DNA of 64,000 nt from Atherix ibis (GCA_958298945.1 OY282606.1:92945696-93009695); one strand, 5' to 3'; shown: positions 35,700 through 47,450, counted from the stretch's first letter. Notes: generated from the sequence alone by a model not told the origin. Program-made: numbers and translations.

Positions 35700-36185
35700 C
35701 AATGTTATCGTCTCGAAAGTAGTTTTGTTGAGCAGAGGAGTTGTTCTGTCCACGCTTCGTAGCAGTGCTGAAAGGATTCAACTGGAATTACCTGCAGGTC
35801 CTTGACTATACCCATTTGGAAGTTATCGACAGTACCAAGATGACGTCATTTGATTTTGGGAGGAAACAAAAAGTCTATACTGACTTATATCAGGTGAATA
35901 GGGGGGCTGAGAAACCAAAATCCTCTTTTTGCTAAAAAATCTCATTGATGAAGACGGTCGTGTGACAGAAAAACCCGGAGACATAAGCACCCTGAGTCGT
36001 TCCACATTTTTATCAGTTTTCGATGCAGAAGGTCTTCTTTCTTTCCGCTGCTACTTGCCTCTCCAAAAATGCTTTATTCCACCAAAAAGCTTATGTTCTT
36101 TATAAGGAACAACAAATTCGCAAGTTCACTTATCACGCTCAAAAGGGTTACTTCGGAAAGTCCGCAGTGTTGCCAGATCTTACGC
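35700..36185 (+). repeat. Dispersed repeat family B, copy 1
   Basis: CGTAGCAGTGCTGAAAGGAT, then TCAACTGGAATTACCTGCAG, and ATCGACAGTACCAAGATGA correspond to sequence at 49838-49920 and 56885-57490. The right part (CCGCAGTGTTGCCAGATCTT) corresponds to CCTTAGTGTTGCCAGATCGC at 50393. Short frames inside are not conserved between copies, so this looks like a non-autonomous mobile element or an old LINE segment. Confidence 0.65.
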
Positions 36186-36229
36186 AGTGATATCAATATC
36201 ATTACTTTTCTTGTATATAATTGGGCAAT

Positions 36230-36765
36230 TTCGTGAAGAGGTCTTTTAATACTGTGGACAATTTTCGGATTCAAAGTTAGAGTCTTTATCAGTTCTATCG
36301 TGAGCATGTCTGATAATGAAGAGTTTATTGGTGGTAGAGATATCGAAACTATAAATATTATAGACAATGGGAGCAAGAATACTACCCTGAGGTTAACCAG
36401 CTTTATAGGAGGTGATATCGGCTTATTCTTGATATGAATAAATGTATAAGTTACTTTTTAATAGAAAGGATTTAATTACAAAATAATAAGGAGGAGGAAG
36501 GATGTATCAGAGCTTCAATAGTAGTCCAGCATTTCAGACGCGATCAAGTACTTCTGATACATCAACGAATATTGTCCAGAAACCAAACAAATGGTCGAAA
36601 ATAATATTCGAAAACTCGAAAATGGGATACAGACATTTTAGTAATAGTTTTCCGAATGTTTTCGCTATCAGAGAATGTAGACTGATTGGTCTACATGGCG
36701 TGGGAAAATGCATATACTTATTTGCATTAACGATCATTTTTATCAAGTAACAAACTATAGAATTT
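36230..36765 (-). pseudogene. Jockey-type LINE reverse transcriptase remnant
   Basis: On the minus strand CRPISLHSLIAKTFGKLLLK, then CLYPIFEF, IIFDHLFGF lies at about 36700-36570. It matches the YRPISLL..xxKxFEKLLLxRL...IPDHQFGFR block that opens LINE reverse transcriptases. Further on, PQGSILAPIVYNIYSFDIST at about 36390-36330 matches the GVPQGSxLxPxLYNIYxxDIP core. The part in between, about 80 residues in jockey-like enzymes, is missing or scrambled, and the YADD box is degraded. The enzyme would have copied LINE RNA at the target site. This copy is dead. Confidence 0.75.
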
Positions 36766-39415
36766 TTCAAAACTATTTGTAAAATTAATAAAAAAATTTT
36801 TACTAGAGTATTTATGAAAAATAATATTCAAAACTACGATACACATTTGATATTTTCTAAGCAACAATCATTTTCGAAATTATTTATACTTCCAAGAGAT
36901 GGCAGCATTCATTATATATCAAGAAATTTGCTCTTTTTGTGTATAAATATGACCCCATCTTGATATGTTCAAAATTTTAAAAAATTTCCACTTTTACTTT
37001 TAAACTTAAAAGTAAAATAAAAAAAATATACAAAATTAAATAAATAAAAATATTGAACAAAATAAGAAAAAATAATACAAAACGGAATGAATAAGGGGAA
37101 GAGAAAAATTCCCGAACTATCCCCATTTCCATATTTATTTATGCTCCTAACACGTTTTGTCAATTTAAGTAAGGCTGTAATTTTGTTGTTTATTGGTCGT
37201 ATCTTGTTAGATGGTACGATGGCAGGTACAAAAATATGAAAACACACCTAAAATTTGCAATGTTCCCATTAACATTTTACTATAGTTCGCAAAATAAAAA
37301 CGCATTAAAATAAGAAAGAAAATAAAAAAGAAAAAATAAGGAATTCTGCCCAAGATTGTTCAACTTTTAAATCATATCAACGTACATAAGATAACACTTA
37401 AGATCATTTTCATGTTGAGAACTTAATTTAGGACCAAAGAATTCCAATAATTTCTATTTAATAGTTTTTTTTTGATGCACTTCTTCCCATTAAATAAATT
37501 TGGTTTAAAAATGCAGTTTAAAAAAATGAAAGTTTATTTATTTTTTGCACAAAAGTTTTTTATAATAAAAAAAAATTGTTTTTTTTTTAGATTTCAGAAT
37601 AAATTTTTGAAGCTAAAAACCAATAGGAAATTATTGAACTATAATTTTTTTCAATACCATTTTCTTATTTCTAACACTCGTAATCAACCCCAATCCATCT
37701 AATTTATACTATATCTAACTAAATATAATAAGATTATTTGTGTATAAAAATAAATGCATAAATTCATTGACTACTTTTTTTGAGAAAACTCTGATAAGAT
37801 TATAGGAATTCTCCACCAGACTTCATGATTAACTTTATCCGCATGCACGTACTTTTCTGTTAATATTCGTATTCTAAGTTATTCAATAATATCATATCAC
37901 ACGTACTATTAATCTTTATTTTCTTACATCTTCACCTTCTTAATTACCTTAATTATACTTTGAAGTCTACTTCCAACTTTTGTTTTCTCTCATGGGTTTT
38001 TATTTTATTATTATTTTAGCTAACAGTCCATTGATAACTTTACTATTTATATTTGTATCAAACAAAATTTGTATTCTATACTATACGAGTATATAAAAAG
38101 TTATGTACATATATGCGCATATGTTTAAATGTGAATCATCCATCCATCGTCTAAGTATTATGGATTCTTTGGTTTAGAACTTCTTCAAAATATAACAATT
38201 CCGTATCTTCTATAATCATGACTACTTACTCACCTCCGTGGTTAAAGATTACGTCCCTCAAATATGTTAGAATCCCATTCTGGATTACTCACCATGGTCT
38301 AAAGAGAACAACCATTCACAGCATAGCAGAGGAACTATAACAATTCAAAACGAAATTCCATTTACCTGTCGAACAGAACTACTTTGTTATTGAGTGTGTT
38401 GGTAAACAGGTTCTATCATGGTGGCATACCACCTCGGGTAGTAGTGTCCCCCTTTTTCCCCGGCTCCTGGCTTATTTTCAAATCTGAGTGGGTGTCACTA
38501 TCGATAAACGAGCTGCAAAGCACAACGGACAACCGGTGGGGTCCCCTATCGCACCTTAGCCCTTACCATGACCCATTACAGGTGCATTTGGTCCACTTTT
38601 CGTCACTTGGTGTGCGTCAAAACTTGCGCTGCTGTGTAAATGATGTCGTGTTAACTAAAGAGAGACCAAATCAGCAGCACTCTTTAATTGCACTCTTTAT
38701 CGGCGAAATAGAAAAGCTTCCGTACCACCCCCCATTTACTATGTTGAACAGTTTTTTTTTTTTTTTTTTTTTAAATGAATATTCATAGAATTTCCAGCAC
38801 ATTTTATATGTACTCTATTCCTACTGAAATATGGGATGTTTTTTTTCTATTTTCTTTTATTTTTAATATTATTTTTTCTGTTAAAAAATTCAATTTGTAT
38901 AATTTCGAAATATGTTATTTTTTTTAAAAACTTCAATTAATTTACATTTTTTTTTGCAAAGATTTAATAAGGTGTTTATACAAAAAAAATACATTTTGAT
39001 AAAAAAAATATAAAATTTAAGCTATATTTTATAAAAGAAAAAAAAATTGAAAAAAATTAAAATTTTTTATGATAATTGCCTATAAACATTTTGAAAATTT
39101 ACCTATCGACAATTTTCGTATAAGAAAATGTTGATAGAGCTATGAAGAATGCTTTGAAAATGCTTATAAACATTATGAATTTCGAACAAAAGTAAAAGCT
39201 TTTATTATCATTTCTTTTTTCTGATGGGGTTTTGGGGCGAAAGGGGATAATATTATTTTTGTTAAATTTATACAATTTTGATTTCAATTAATTGTGCAAA
39301 ATTTTAATTCTATTTTTTTATTTTTTTGCCTATTTAAATATTTTTATTTTTTATTTAAAAGAGTTTTCTCCTTAAACTACACATATTTCTCTCAATTGTT
39401 TAGAGCTCCCGAATT
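36766..39415. other. No gene recognised
   Basis: Mostly AT-rich. A GC-richer patch at 38380-38740 encodes a 134-codon frame (38384-38788) ending in a poly(T)-derived Phe run. I recognise no domain in it. Poly(T) of about 21 lies at 38752-38772. Confidence 0.45.
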
Positions 39416-41400
39416 TCATATCTGAGCAAGCGCGTCAGAGAGTAACACTGATAACGTGAGGAAGCTGAGTGAATGAGGGAGTAGTAATCAAATTGAGCAC
39501 ACATTTTGAGGAGAAGCTATTTTTGAGAATTTCTCCAATTTGCATGTGTTTGTATGCGTATTGCTTAACCGAACGGACGGTCGTACATAGTATGTATGGA
39601 TGTGTGCATGCACATATTGACAGAGACTGACTGTGAGACGATGAGTCCCCCGGCATCGAAAAGTGCAGAAGAAAAGTGCTCGTTCGTTTGTTCGTTCGTT
39701 CGTGTCAGCCAACCAGTCAGCCAGCTAGTCAGTCAGTCAGTCGTAAACGGACCTTTATTGTGGTTATGTCTGCGTCAACGATTGATGCCAATAATTTCGG
39801 TTTCGCGTATTTTCGTTTTTGTTTTGTAATTTCCAATTTTTATTATTAATTTTATTATAATTTCAAGTTAAATAAACATTTTTCTGAATAATTGGAAATT
39901 TCGGTAATATATTTATTATTTTTTTAAAAAATTCAAAAAAAAAAAACAATTAAAAGATTAGACTAAAAAGCCGGAAAGTTTGCACTTTGAAAAAGTTTCA
40001 GTTCAGTTACCGGAAATTCTTATGTTATATATATATATCCAAAAAAAAAAAAATTATATTAAAATTTGAGAAGTGAAAATTAATTCCAAGTGAAATTATG
40101 TCACATATGATGATCTGTTGTGAATTTATGAATGGCAAATAATCAAATCGGTTGGAAGTAAAAAAAGTTCTGTTCAGTTTGGCATTTTTGCAAAAAAAAT
40201 ATATTGTAAATAAAAAATTAATTTTCCCACAACTTGAAGAGAATATCGTTTCGTTTCGTTTATTTTTTTGTTTTTTTTTTGAATCAAAATCATCCCACAA
40301 AAAATTAAAGAGAGAAAAGTCCACAAGAAAAAGAAATTACGAAAAAGTGGCAAGAAATTTTAAAAATAAATTCAGCAATAATTTGATATGGCATAGCGAA
40401 TAGAATTAACTTAAAGAAAATACTGACAAACCAATAACAAAAATTTTCTAAACAATAAATAAAAAAAAAGCTCTTGTTAATAATTTTTTTTCTCCCTTTG
40501 AGTAAAAATTACTACTCGAAGAAAATAAACTTAAATTGATACGTAAACATAAACAATAGCATAAATGAAATATTTAAAAAAGCTCACTAAACAAAAATAG
40601 AAAATTTTCGATAATATTCCATAAAAAAGGATAATCCAGTCGTAATATTTGTTAAGATAATATTCTAAAAATTATTATCCTGCAAAAAGGATAGACACAG
40701 AAAGTAGCCTTTGAATTAGAACAAAAATTGGTTTTCCTATAACAGCTGATCATCGAATTAATACAAAACTAATTTTCTTCTTTAAGAATTTTCCTTTTTT
40801 TGTTATAATTAAAATAAGCTATTATTATCAAAGTCTATATATGTCAAATTCATATATAGGATCCAAGGATAATCACAACGAATAAGCAAAAAATTATCAT
40901 CGAAAAAGACCGTTCGGGCGTTTTGGGGTCTTAAAAATTTGCGTATTACTTTACAAAAAATCCAAGTAAATTTTGTTCAAATTTTAATATTTTAGTTTGT
41001 TTTTTAATTTAGCTACAATTAAAATAAAACTATGCAATAAAAGTATAACCATTCAGTTAGGAACAGAAACAAAAACGCATTTTTCTGAAATATAAATATT
41101 TGCACATAAACATTTTTAAGTCTGTAACAATCGTTTTTATGTATTTAATTTTAATTATAATTTAAAAAAAACAAAATTAATTGCAAACGAATCGAATTGA
41201 AGTTGTTTGCAATTTTGCTGTAATTTAACTCCTCCACATCATATGTAAAAGAGCATTAAAAAATTGAAAAGAAAAGCTTACGTTAAAAAAACTTTCCAAT
41301 AGTTTTTTTTTCTTCAAATTATTAATTTTTTTTATGTTTGTTTATAATTAATAAAAAAATAAAATAAACACATCATAATTTTTAAAAAAATTATTAAAAA
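39416..41400 (+). promoter_or_regulatory. Candidate promoter and 5' leader of the 41401 exon
   Basis: A block at 39416-39830 is richer in GC than its flanks and contains TTCG (39680-39702) and GTCA (39727-39742) short repeats. Several TCAGT-type initiator matches lie at 39727-39745 and 39998-40008. Downstream, 39840-41400 is strongly A-rich without long frames, as is typical of fly 5' leaders, and ends at the ATG of the signal-peptide exon. I could not place a TATA box or DPE convincingly, so the start of transcription is unknown. Confidence 0.25.
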
Positions 41401-41719
41401 ATGTTAGTGTCAAATAAATTAAAATTGAAATTCAAATCGAAAAGGATCGTATCATCGTCCACAGTTGACAGTTCATCAATATCGTCACGCTGTTCCTGTT
41501 CCTGTAGATCAGCTGTTAAAATGTTTCCGTTATTATTATTGTGCAGTGTTGTTGTTTTTCTATCGGATGAGAAATTCTTAGTTAGTGCTAGAAAATTGGA
41601 TTTCAATGATAATGATCATAGCGAGAAGGATATCAGTACGGATACAAAAGGATCATGCGATAGTGTACAGAAAATATTAAATTTAAGCGATGCCATTTTA
41701 CCGGATTATGATATAAAAG
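41401..41719 (+). CDS. First coding exon of a secreted/GPI-type protein; possible glypican (Dally-like)
   Basis: The frame from ATG 41401 has a basic, Ser-rich leader of 40 residues, then a second Met (ATG 41521) directly before a strong hydrophobic core (MFPLLLLCSVVVFL) and a likely cleavage region (LVSARKLDFND). Either Met could be the start: both have A at -3, and the second gives a standard signal peptide. An acidic stretch follows, then SCDSVQKILNLSDAILPDYD and IKG. The frame runs into AAAAG|GTGAGC, a good splice donor, at 41719/41720. From memory, Drosophila Dally has a similar order: signal peptide, then a KHLDL-like segment, then CDAV and about 20 residues to a Lys-Gly before the next Cys. 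Glypicans are cell-surface heparan sulfate proteoglycans that modulate Wnt, BMP and Hedgehog ligands. No downstream exon was found, so the identity is tentative; that this is a real secreted-protein exon is more secure. Confidence 0.5.
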
Positions 41720-41725
41720 GTGAGC
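41720..41725 (+). other. Splice donor of the candidate first exon
   Basis: GTGAGC follows AAAAG and matches the insect 5' splice consensus (GTRAGT) at five of six positions. It preserves the frame as the last complete Lys-Gly codons. Reading through it reaches a stop within 15 codons. Confidence 0.5.
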
Positions 41726-43670
41726 AAGCACAAATGGAAAAGTCCATAAAAGTTAAAAGATAAATTATAGTCCTTAAAAAGGATAAAAAGAACTCTTAGT
41801 ATTTTTTGATACTTGATTTTCTTTCTTTTTATAGTTTATAGATAAAAAGTATAAATGATTTTCGATAAAAAAATTGCAAGTATCCTTACCAGACATCGGA
41901 AAATTCTCTTGATTATTGTACATTTTCCAATTTTTATATTAAATTTATCTCCTATTTAGGATACTTTTCTGATGTACTTTTATGGCATTGATTTTTATAA
42001 GGACTTGTTGAATATTCTCTTTTTTTTAATTATATGAAAAATATTATAAAAAATTTATAATGAGTCAAGAATATATATGCAAATTAATATATTATTTAAG
42101 AAAATATTTATTTAGTTTAGAGTTTACCATATCATATATTATTAATTGGTAAATTATCCAACAAATAATTCAACAAATGTGTTGATCCTACCGTATTTAC
42201 ATTTCACAAATAAATTTTCTCCAGAAATGAGGCTCATTTTTCGGTCGGTGGATACCACAATAATGAAAATTGCCACATATGGGGCTCTAAAAACTCACAA
42301 ATAATTGTAATGAGGCTATTTTTTTCTCGAAAAATAACGAATAATTGTGTGCATTTTGATTTAAGGGGCCTTTTAAAATGAATTAAATGTGGCCGACACC
42401 GTCAATCCTGGGCGCTGTGACCATCTGACAACTAACTTTTTTTACCCTAAACTTGATGATTTTAATCTGAACCATATGAAGTTTTGAGAAAATAGTGCCA
42501 CATGGTACAAAACAAGGCTAATAGCTGCATAAAAAATAATATTTATGCAGACAATCTTCAAACTGAAAAGGATTCAAAAACCAACATCCTCCCTCAAGTA
42601 CTTGCCGAATAATATTAAAAATACCTCTACTATTTTGGATAAAATTAAAATATGTGTAGTGCTCATTTCCATAAACATATGGAAAAATAATAATTTGTTA
42701 ATTCAAACAATCTTTCTATAAATCCACTTATAAGAAAAAGCTTAATCTTTCTTAGATGATCAGTTAGGATTATGATAAATTGGCCCAAAATTGGTACCCA
42801 CCACATATTTACCACCAACGTCACCACAATACCCAACCTCAAGTGACATTTTTTCTGAACATATTATTGTAGCTCAAATTGAACAAAAGGTCCCCAAACC
42901 TATCCAATTTGAGCTCGGAAAAAAATTTTTGTCATCTTTTTAGTGAACAAGAATTTGGATAAGAAAACATATTTTCACTTGACGAAGTATCTGGTTTATG
43001 CACGTACATATAAATATCTTTTTAATCTAGAATGGATTCTTGTCTAGAGACTTTTGGGGCTGTCTTCAATAATGTGGGTTGATTTTTGAAGAAAATACTA
43101 ACAAAATCCTAAAAAGGAATTCAATCGTCTTATTGTCAATCAACTCAGTCGTACTAGAGTTATTTTTTAACAAATTTTTGTAGATGTTTTTTACAAAAAA
43201 AAGAAAATAATAATAATAAGAGAACAAAAATAATAGTACTTCTTGATTAATTGTTTTGTTAATAGTTGATGATGAAAAGAGTCGTTTTGGTATTCGTCTT
43301 CTATTTATAAGGCGAGTGTACGTACTTAAGAACAAATGTGAATTGGAATTCAATGCAATAAATTCTTATTAAGAGAGTGGGTTGACAATTTATTCTTTTT
43401 TTTTTCTTCACAATTCAATTGAATTTCGATTGATCACGTTGTTGAAATGGATTTACGTTTTTTTTTGTATTATTTTGTTAATAATTGAAATTGAAATTGT
43501 CTTTTGTATTAGCCCCAATATGGGGGCCAATAAATTTAGTACGTGTTTTATAAAAAAATTTCATTTTATTTATTTTCGTAAATACTTTTTAAAAAATTTT
43601 AATAATTCCAAATTGTTTATGATAGAAAATATGAAACTTTTCTTTAATAAATACAGAGAAAAATTGTAAA
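41726..43670. other. Presumed start of the first intron
   Basis: AT-rich sequence with one decayed transposase fragment at 42230-42620 and no recognised exon. The 95-codon frames at 43066-43353 (minus) and 43382-43669 (plus) are low-complexity and unrecognised. Confidence 0.4.
42230..42620 (+). mobile_element. Family A transposase fragment, very decayed
   Basis: GGGGCTCTAAAAACTCACAA then ATAATTGTAATGAGGCT at 42281-42315 matches the family start (GGGGATCTGAAAACCCACAA, ATAACTGTGCAAAAGCC). TATGCAGACAATCTTCAAAC at 42544 matches the YADNxQT segment, followed by TNILPQVLAE. The rest is beyond recognition. Confidence 0.5.
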
Positions 43671-43785
43671 ATTCTGAAGTTTTTTGGAAAAGATCTGTTT
43701 ACAAAAAATTTAGGATTATTCCTAAATTAAGTTAGGAATAATCTAAATTTTTTGTAAACAGATCTTTTGCAAAAAACTTAAGAAT
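43671..43785. repeat. ~55-bp near-perfect hairpin
   Basis: Left arm 43671-43725 and right arm 43732-43785 are reverse complements with about three differences and a 6-base loop. The core arm is AAAGATCTGTTTACAAAAAA followed by TTTAG. It has the geometry of a long-stem precursor RNA or a MITE. A solo mariner end lies about 80 bp downstream. Confidence 0.9.
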
Positions 43786-43863
43786 TTGTACAATTACTTA
43801 ATTTATTAAGTTTAATAAATTAAAATTTTAAAGGCAGAATTTAATAAAAAATTTACTATAATA

Positions 43864-43888
43864 CGAGGTCTATTCAAAAAGTGTCGCG
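43864..43888 (+). mobile_element. Solo mariner terminal repeat
   Basis: CGAGGTCTATTCAAAAAGTG followed by TCGCG matches the 5' terminal repeat of the three short mariners at 44139, 52866 and 60938. It is preceded by TA but followed by unrelated sequence. CTATAATACG at 43856 and CGTATTATAG at 43887 form inverted flanks around it. Confidence 0.6.
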
Positions 43889-43920
43889 TATTATAGTAAT
43901 ACGTCACATAGTATTATTTT

Positions 43921-44138
43921 GCGGATACAATGGCTTTTCCACAGTGTTTTGTGGGGATCTGAAAACCCACAAATAACTGTGCAAAAGCCATTGTATTCTC
44001 GAAACAAGAGTATCTGAAGTATATTCTAATGTGAAGGTGTCATTGAACCGTATTTCATTGGACCGTATTTATCTAAACCATATGTGGTATTAAAAAAATG
44101 GTGTCAAAAGCTATATGACGCACTAAATTTTGGGTATA
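43921..44138 (+). mobile_element. Family A fragment beginning with a head-to-head inverted duplication
   Basis: 43921-43955 and 43966-44001 are inverted copies of one segment (GGATACAATGGCTTTTCCAC and GTGCAAAAGCCATTGTATTC at mirrored positions) around a 10-base loop. From the loop rightwards the plus strand encodes the family start (GSENPQITVQKP) and continues to a KWCQKLYDALNFG segment shared with the minus-strand copy at 47060. It is cut at the TA where mariner copy A inserted. Confidence 0.7.
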
Positions 44139-44995
44139 CGGGGTCTGTTCAAAAAGTATCGCGAATTTTGAATTTCCGCGGGTTACGTATATTCGATTTT
44201 ATATTTTTTTATGGTGTTACGTTGGTACTCATGTCTCTCACCTTCGCCGAAAAGTTCGGCCATTTTGAATGTTCAGTTAATTTTTGGGAGCTGCTTTGCT
44301 TGCACGTGTTTTGGCTCGTATTCGATTTTTGCTCAATTTCGACCAAAAACAGCACCATATTAACATTGCTAATTTACTCCAGAGGGTCATAACTAATGAC
44401 GAATCATAGATTTATGGTTATGACGTGGAAACCAAAGCTCAATCATCCCAATGGAAGCTGCCGCACGAGCCAAGACCAAAAAAAGGGCCAAGTTCGGTCA
44501 GGTGTGAAGGTTTTCTTGCCACATAGGTTTTCTTCACTTGCGGGGGCGTGGTGCATCATGAGTTCTTGCCACAGGGTAAAACGGTCAATAAGGAATATTA
44601 CCTGCAAGCTATGCGCAAGTTGCGCGAAGCAATCCGCCAGAAACGACCGGATTTGTGGAAGAACAATAATTGACTTTTGCCATTTTTGGCCAAAAACAAC
44701 ACACTAATATCTGGCCCCCTGTGACTTTTTCTTGTTCCTGAAACTGAAGAGCTCCATGAAAGGACGACGCTATGCTACGATTGAGGAGATAAAGACGGCA
44801 TCGAAGGAGGAGCTGAACATGATCACAAAAAATGATTTTTTGAAGTGCTTCGAGGATCGGAAAAAACTTTGGCACAAGTTTATAATATCTGGTGGGGATT
44901 ACTTTGAAGGGGACAAAATAGATAGATATTCCAGACAAAATAAATAATTTTTGAAAAAAAACACAAATTTCGCGATTCTTTTTGAACAGACCTCG
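44139..44995 (+). mobile_element. DD34D mariner, internally deleted copy A
   Basis: The ends are CGGGGTCTGTTCAAAAAGTA at the left and its inverted partner (TTTTTGAACAGACCTCG) at the right, each next to TA (44137-44138 and 44996-44997). It is 857 bp long. Transposase pieces include the ITNDES segment (first Asp), QMRKLR-type residues (here AMRKLREAIRQKRPDLWKN across frames), PCDFFLFLKLKSSMKGRRYA, TIEEIKTASKEELN and the C-terminal GGDYFEGDKI. The N-terminal helix-turn-helix is absent, the HHDNAPAH segment is deleted, and frameshifts are frequent. It is non-autonomous. Confidence 0.88.
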
Positions 44996-45089
44996 TATGT
45001 ATGAAATGTAACATCATTCAAATGGAAGCCAGGAGATATATTACAAGACTCGATCTTTTTTAAGTTTCATTTTTTTATGAGTTTTTTGC

Positions 45090-45520
45090 ATATATCGGGC
45101 TGTGTAATTCGACACTTACTTGAGAGATTTTTTGTTTTTTTTAATGATTTTAAATAAACGCAAAATAATTTTTTACATAGCACCTAAAAAACATCTTTGA
45201 TATCATCAAATCTTCAAATTATGGATCCTGAGAACTTTTCGTGCATTAAAGCAAAAATGCATAATGTTGTGTAGCTTTTATAAGCATATAAGATGTAGAT
45301 TAAAAACTTTTAGTTTAGACCAAAAAAAGGACGATTATCATACGGCCATAGCGTTCAGAATTAGCTATGAGGGTCTATCCTTCTTTATTTCCAAAGAAAT
45401 ACCGGGCCAATGATATCTTTAGACCAAAATAGTTATATTTGTGGATACCAGGTAGTCACTTCTTATAGATACAATGGCTTCTTCATGGTAACATATAAAA
45501 ATGTCCTTTTAAGCAAAAAG
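45090..45520 (-). mobile_element. Family A transposase fragment, minus strand
   Basis: On the minus strand GCACGAAAAGTTCTCAGGAT then CCATAATTTGAAGATTTGAT near 45245-45200 matches the FPxRIISRF segment. GGTCTAAAGATATCATTGGC then CCGGTATTTCTTTGGAAATA near 45425-45385 matches the family N-proximal half. It ends near a decayed KPLY segment at about 45480. Confidence 0.6.
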
Positions 45521-46605
45521 AAAGGAGGAAAATAATCTTTTATAGTAAAAAAACATGGCTACCTAGAACTACTAATTTTATTAAAAACTTCTATAATTTT
45601 ATCGTATTATTTGGTAATTTAAATGGCAATCTTTAGTTTATTGCCAATTACACCGATTGATATATTTGTTTTTGATAACTGTGTCAAATGACAAAGCTAT
45701 ACTATCCGAACAACATTTTGAATAAAATGGTATGTAAGAAAATTTACAAAAATTATGTTTGAAAATCATAGAAAATTATTCAATTATTACCAAAATTTAC
45801 GATGATTACCACCGGTTGAGAAATAAAAGAAAATTTAGTAAAAAACAAGCTGCAAAAAATAAAAATAACAAAAAAATTTAGATGCTAATCAAATTTAATT
45901 TGCACTAAAATTCCATTATTGAATTTTGTTTATTTATCCACCAAAAATTTTCTTAGTTTTTAATTTATCAACTAATCGTGGCACGTTCACTAGTAATACT
46001 AGTAATGTAAACAAATCTTTATACAAATTTTGACAAAGAAAGCATTTGACTAAGATTCAATGATTCTGAGGCTTTCTTAAATAAATAGCCAATCTACAAA
46101 AGAAAACAAAAAAATTAAATACAAAAACATTCCATTCTCTTTCATTTTGCCAAATTGGAATTTATTGAAAGTTTGGTACTCTTTTTTTTCGATTCTTTTG
46201 CCTAATATTTATTACTCCGAATCTGCTTCTACTATAGTCGAAGACGCATTTCTTAATGTTACGACAATTCACCTAAAGTCGTTAGTACAAGAAAACTTAG
46301 ATTCTATACTAAGAATAGAAAGCTTTAAGAGTTTATTTGGATAGTTTCAGTTTCATTTATTTTGTACACATTCGATTTTATTCTATTCAGAAAATTTTGT
46401 TTTTGGGGAATTGAGGAGATTTAATTTGTTTTTCAATAAAAGTTGTCTTAAGTTGGATTACTATTAAACTAAAGGGAAAAAAATCATAATAGAAAGAATG
46501 TTGTTTTTAGAATATTTTTGCGAGAGTTCGTTCTTATAAATTTGAGAGTAAATTGTTTCCGGAGAATACCTGAAAACTTGTTCACCATTTGACCACATGT
46601 GGACA
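45521..46605. other. No gene recognised
   Basis: AT-rich. A 65-codon frame at 46147-46344 has an N-terminal hydrophobic stretch (WYSFFSILLPNIYY) but no other support. It could be an exon of unknown type; I would not call it. Confidence 0.4.
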
Positions 46606-46610
46606 GTTCT

Positions 46611-46860
46611 GGACTTTTTTTTTTTTTTTTATTATCTGCAATAAGCAAATTTACATAACATTTTAATTAACAATCTTATGCATCATGAAGTGGGAGTAAA
46701 CACCCATCGGAGTTTTTCCAACTAATCGAGGTTAGATTCCTCTAGAAAATCTCTAGGCTATTGTTACTTAAATCTCCGATGAGTGTTTCCGCGGAGTGCT
46801 GTATAGTAAAATCCACTTACAAGTGGATTATGATAATATGATAAACGAGAACCATTTTAT
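46611..46860 (+). repeat. Dispersed repeat family C, copy 1
   Basis: CATCATGAAGTGGGAGTAAA then CACCCATCGGAGTTTTTCCA, ATCTCCGATGAGTGTTTCCG and TTACAAGTGGATTATGATAA correspond in order to the copy at 47262-47450. It contains a poly(T) start and no reading frame. The two copies lie in direct orientation on either side of a family A fragment. Confidence 0.8.
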
Positions 46861-46919
46861 ATTGTATAAAATAACAAAAAAAAATTCCTAGGTGACTTCT
46901 TGAAGCACAACATGCTTTT

Positions 46920-47220
46920 GAGATAATTTATTATGACTTTTTTGCGCATTTCGGGTTGTAGTTTATCTATGTAAATACGATATTTTCAAATTGACATCAC
47001 CAAATCCCGAAATTACGTGTTCTCAAAATTTTTCGTGAAATATAGCCAAAATTTATTGCGTCATGTAGCTTTTGGCACCATTTTCTTGATACCACACATG
47101 GTTTAGATAAAAATTTGGTTTTTTTCTTAGAAATACGATCCAATGACATCTTCAGACTAAAATGTATGTTTCGCGGATACAATGGCTTTTGCACAGTCAT
47201 TTGTGGGTTATCAGAGCCCA
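46920..47220 (-). mobile_element. Family A transposase fragment, minus strand
   Basis: The minus-strand frame 47221-46997 reads GSDNPQMTVQKPLYPRNI, then KWCQKLHDAINFGY, then SRKILRTRNFGIW, giving the colinear family order from the start segment to the sequence just before PPRSCDL. It shows how the plus-strand fragment at 43961-44138 would have continued had mariner copy A not interrupted it. Confidence 0.68.
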
Positions 47221-47261
47221 AACCCGAGCGGTGTATCTTTTTACCAGAAAATCGTTTTCTT

Positions 47262-47450
47262 TTCTTTTTTTTATCTGCAACTACAATTGTTTTGTAGCAA
47301 GCAGATTTTCTTATGTATCATTAAGTGGGAGTAAACACAAATCGGCGTTTCTCCAACTAACTCTTAAGTCTCCGATGAGTGTTTCCGGGGAGGGCAGTAG
47401 AGAACAATTCTCTCACAAGTGGATTATGCTGATAGGATAAACGGGAGTGA
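47262..47450 (+). repeat. Dispersed repeat family C, copy 2
   Basis: TTATCTGCAACTACAATTG, TATCATTAAGTGGGAGTAAA, CACAAATCGGCGTTTCTCCA, TCTCCGATGAGTGTTTCCGG and CACAAGTGGATTATGCTGAT match copy 1 at 46611-46860. A segment of about 45 bp present in copy 1 (around 46725-46770) is missing here. Confidence 0.8.

Noticed and set aside
38384..38788. 134-codon frame as a possible gene
   Set aside because: Ends in a poly(T)-encoded Phe run, has no recognised motif and lies in mixed-complexity DNA. It cannot be supported without transcripts.
39727..39760. Initiator plus downstream promoter element at the GTCA repeat
   Set aside because: The GGACC match is not at the required spacing from any of the TCAGT matches, so only a general promoter candidate is reported.
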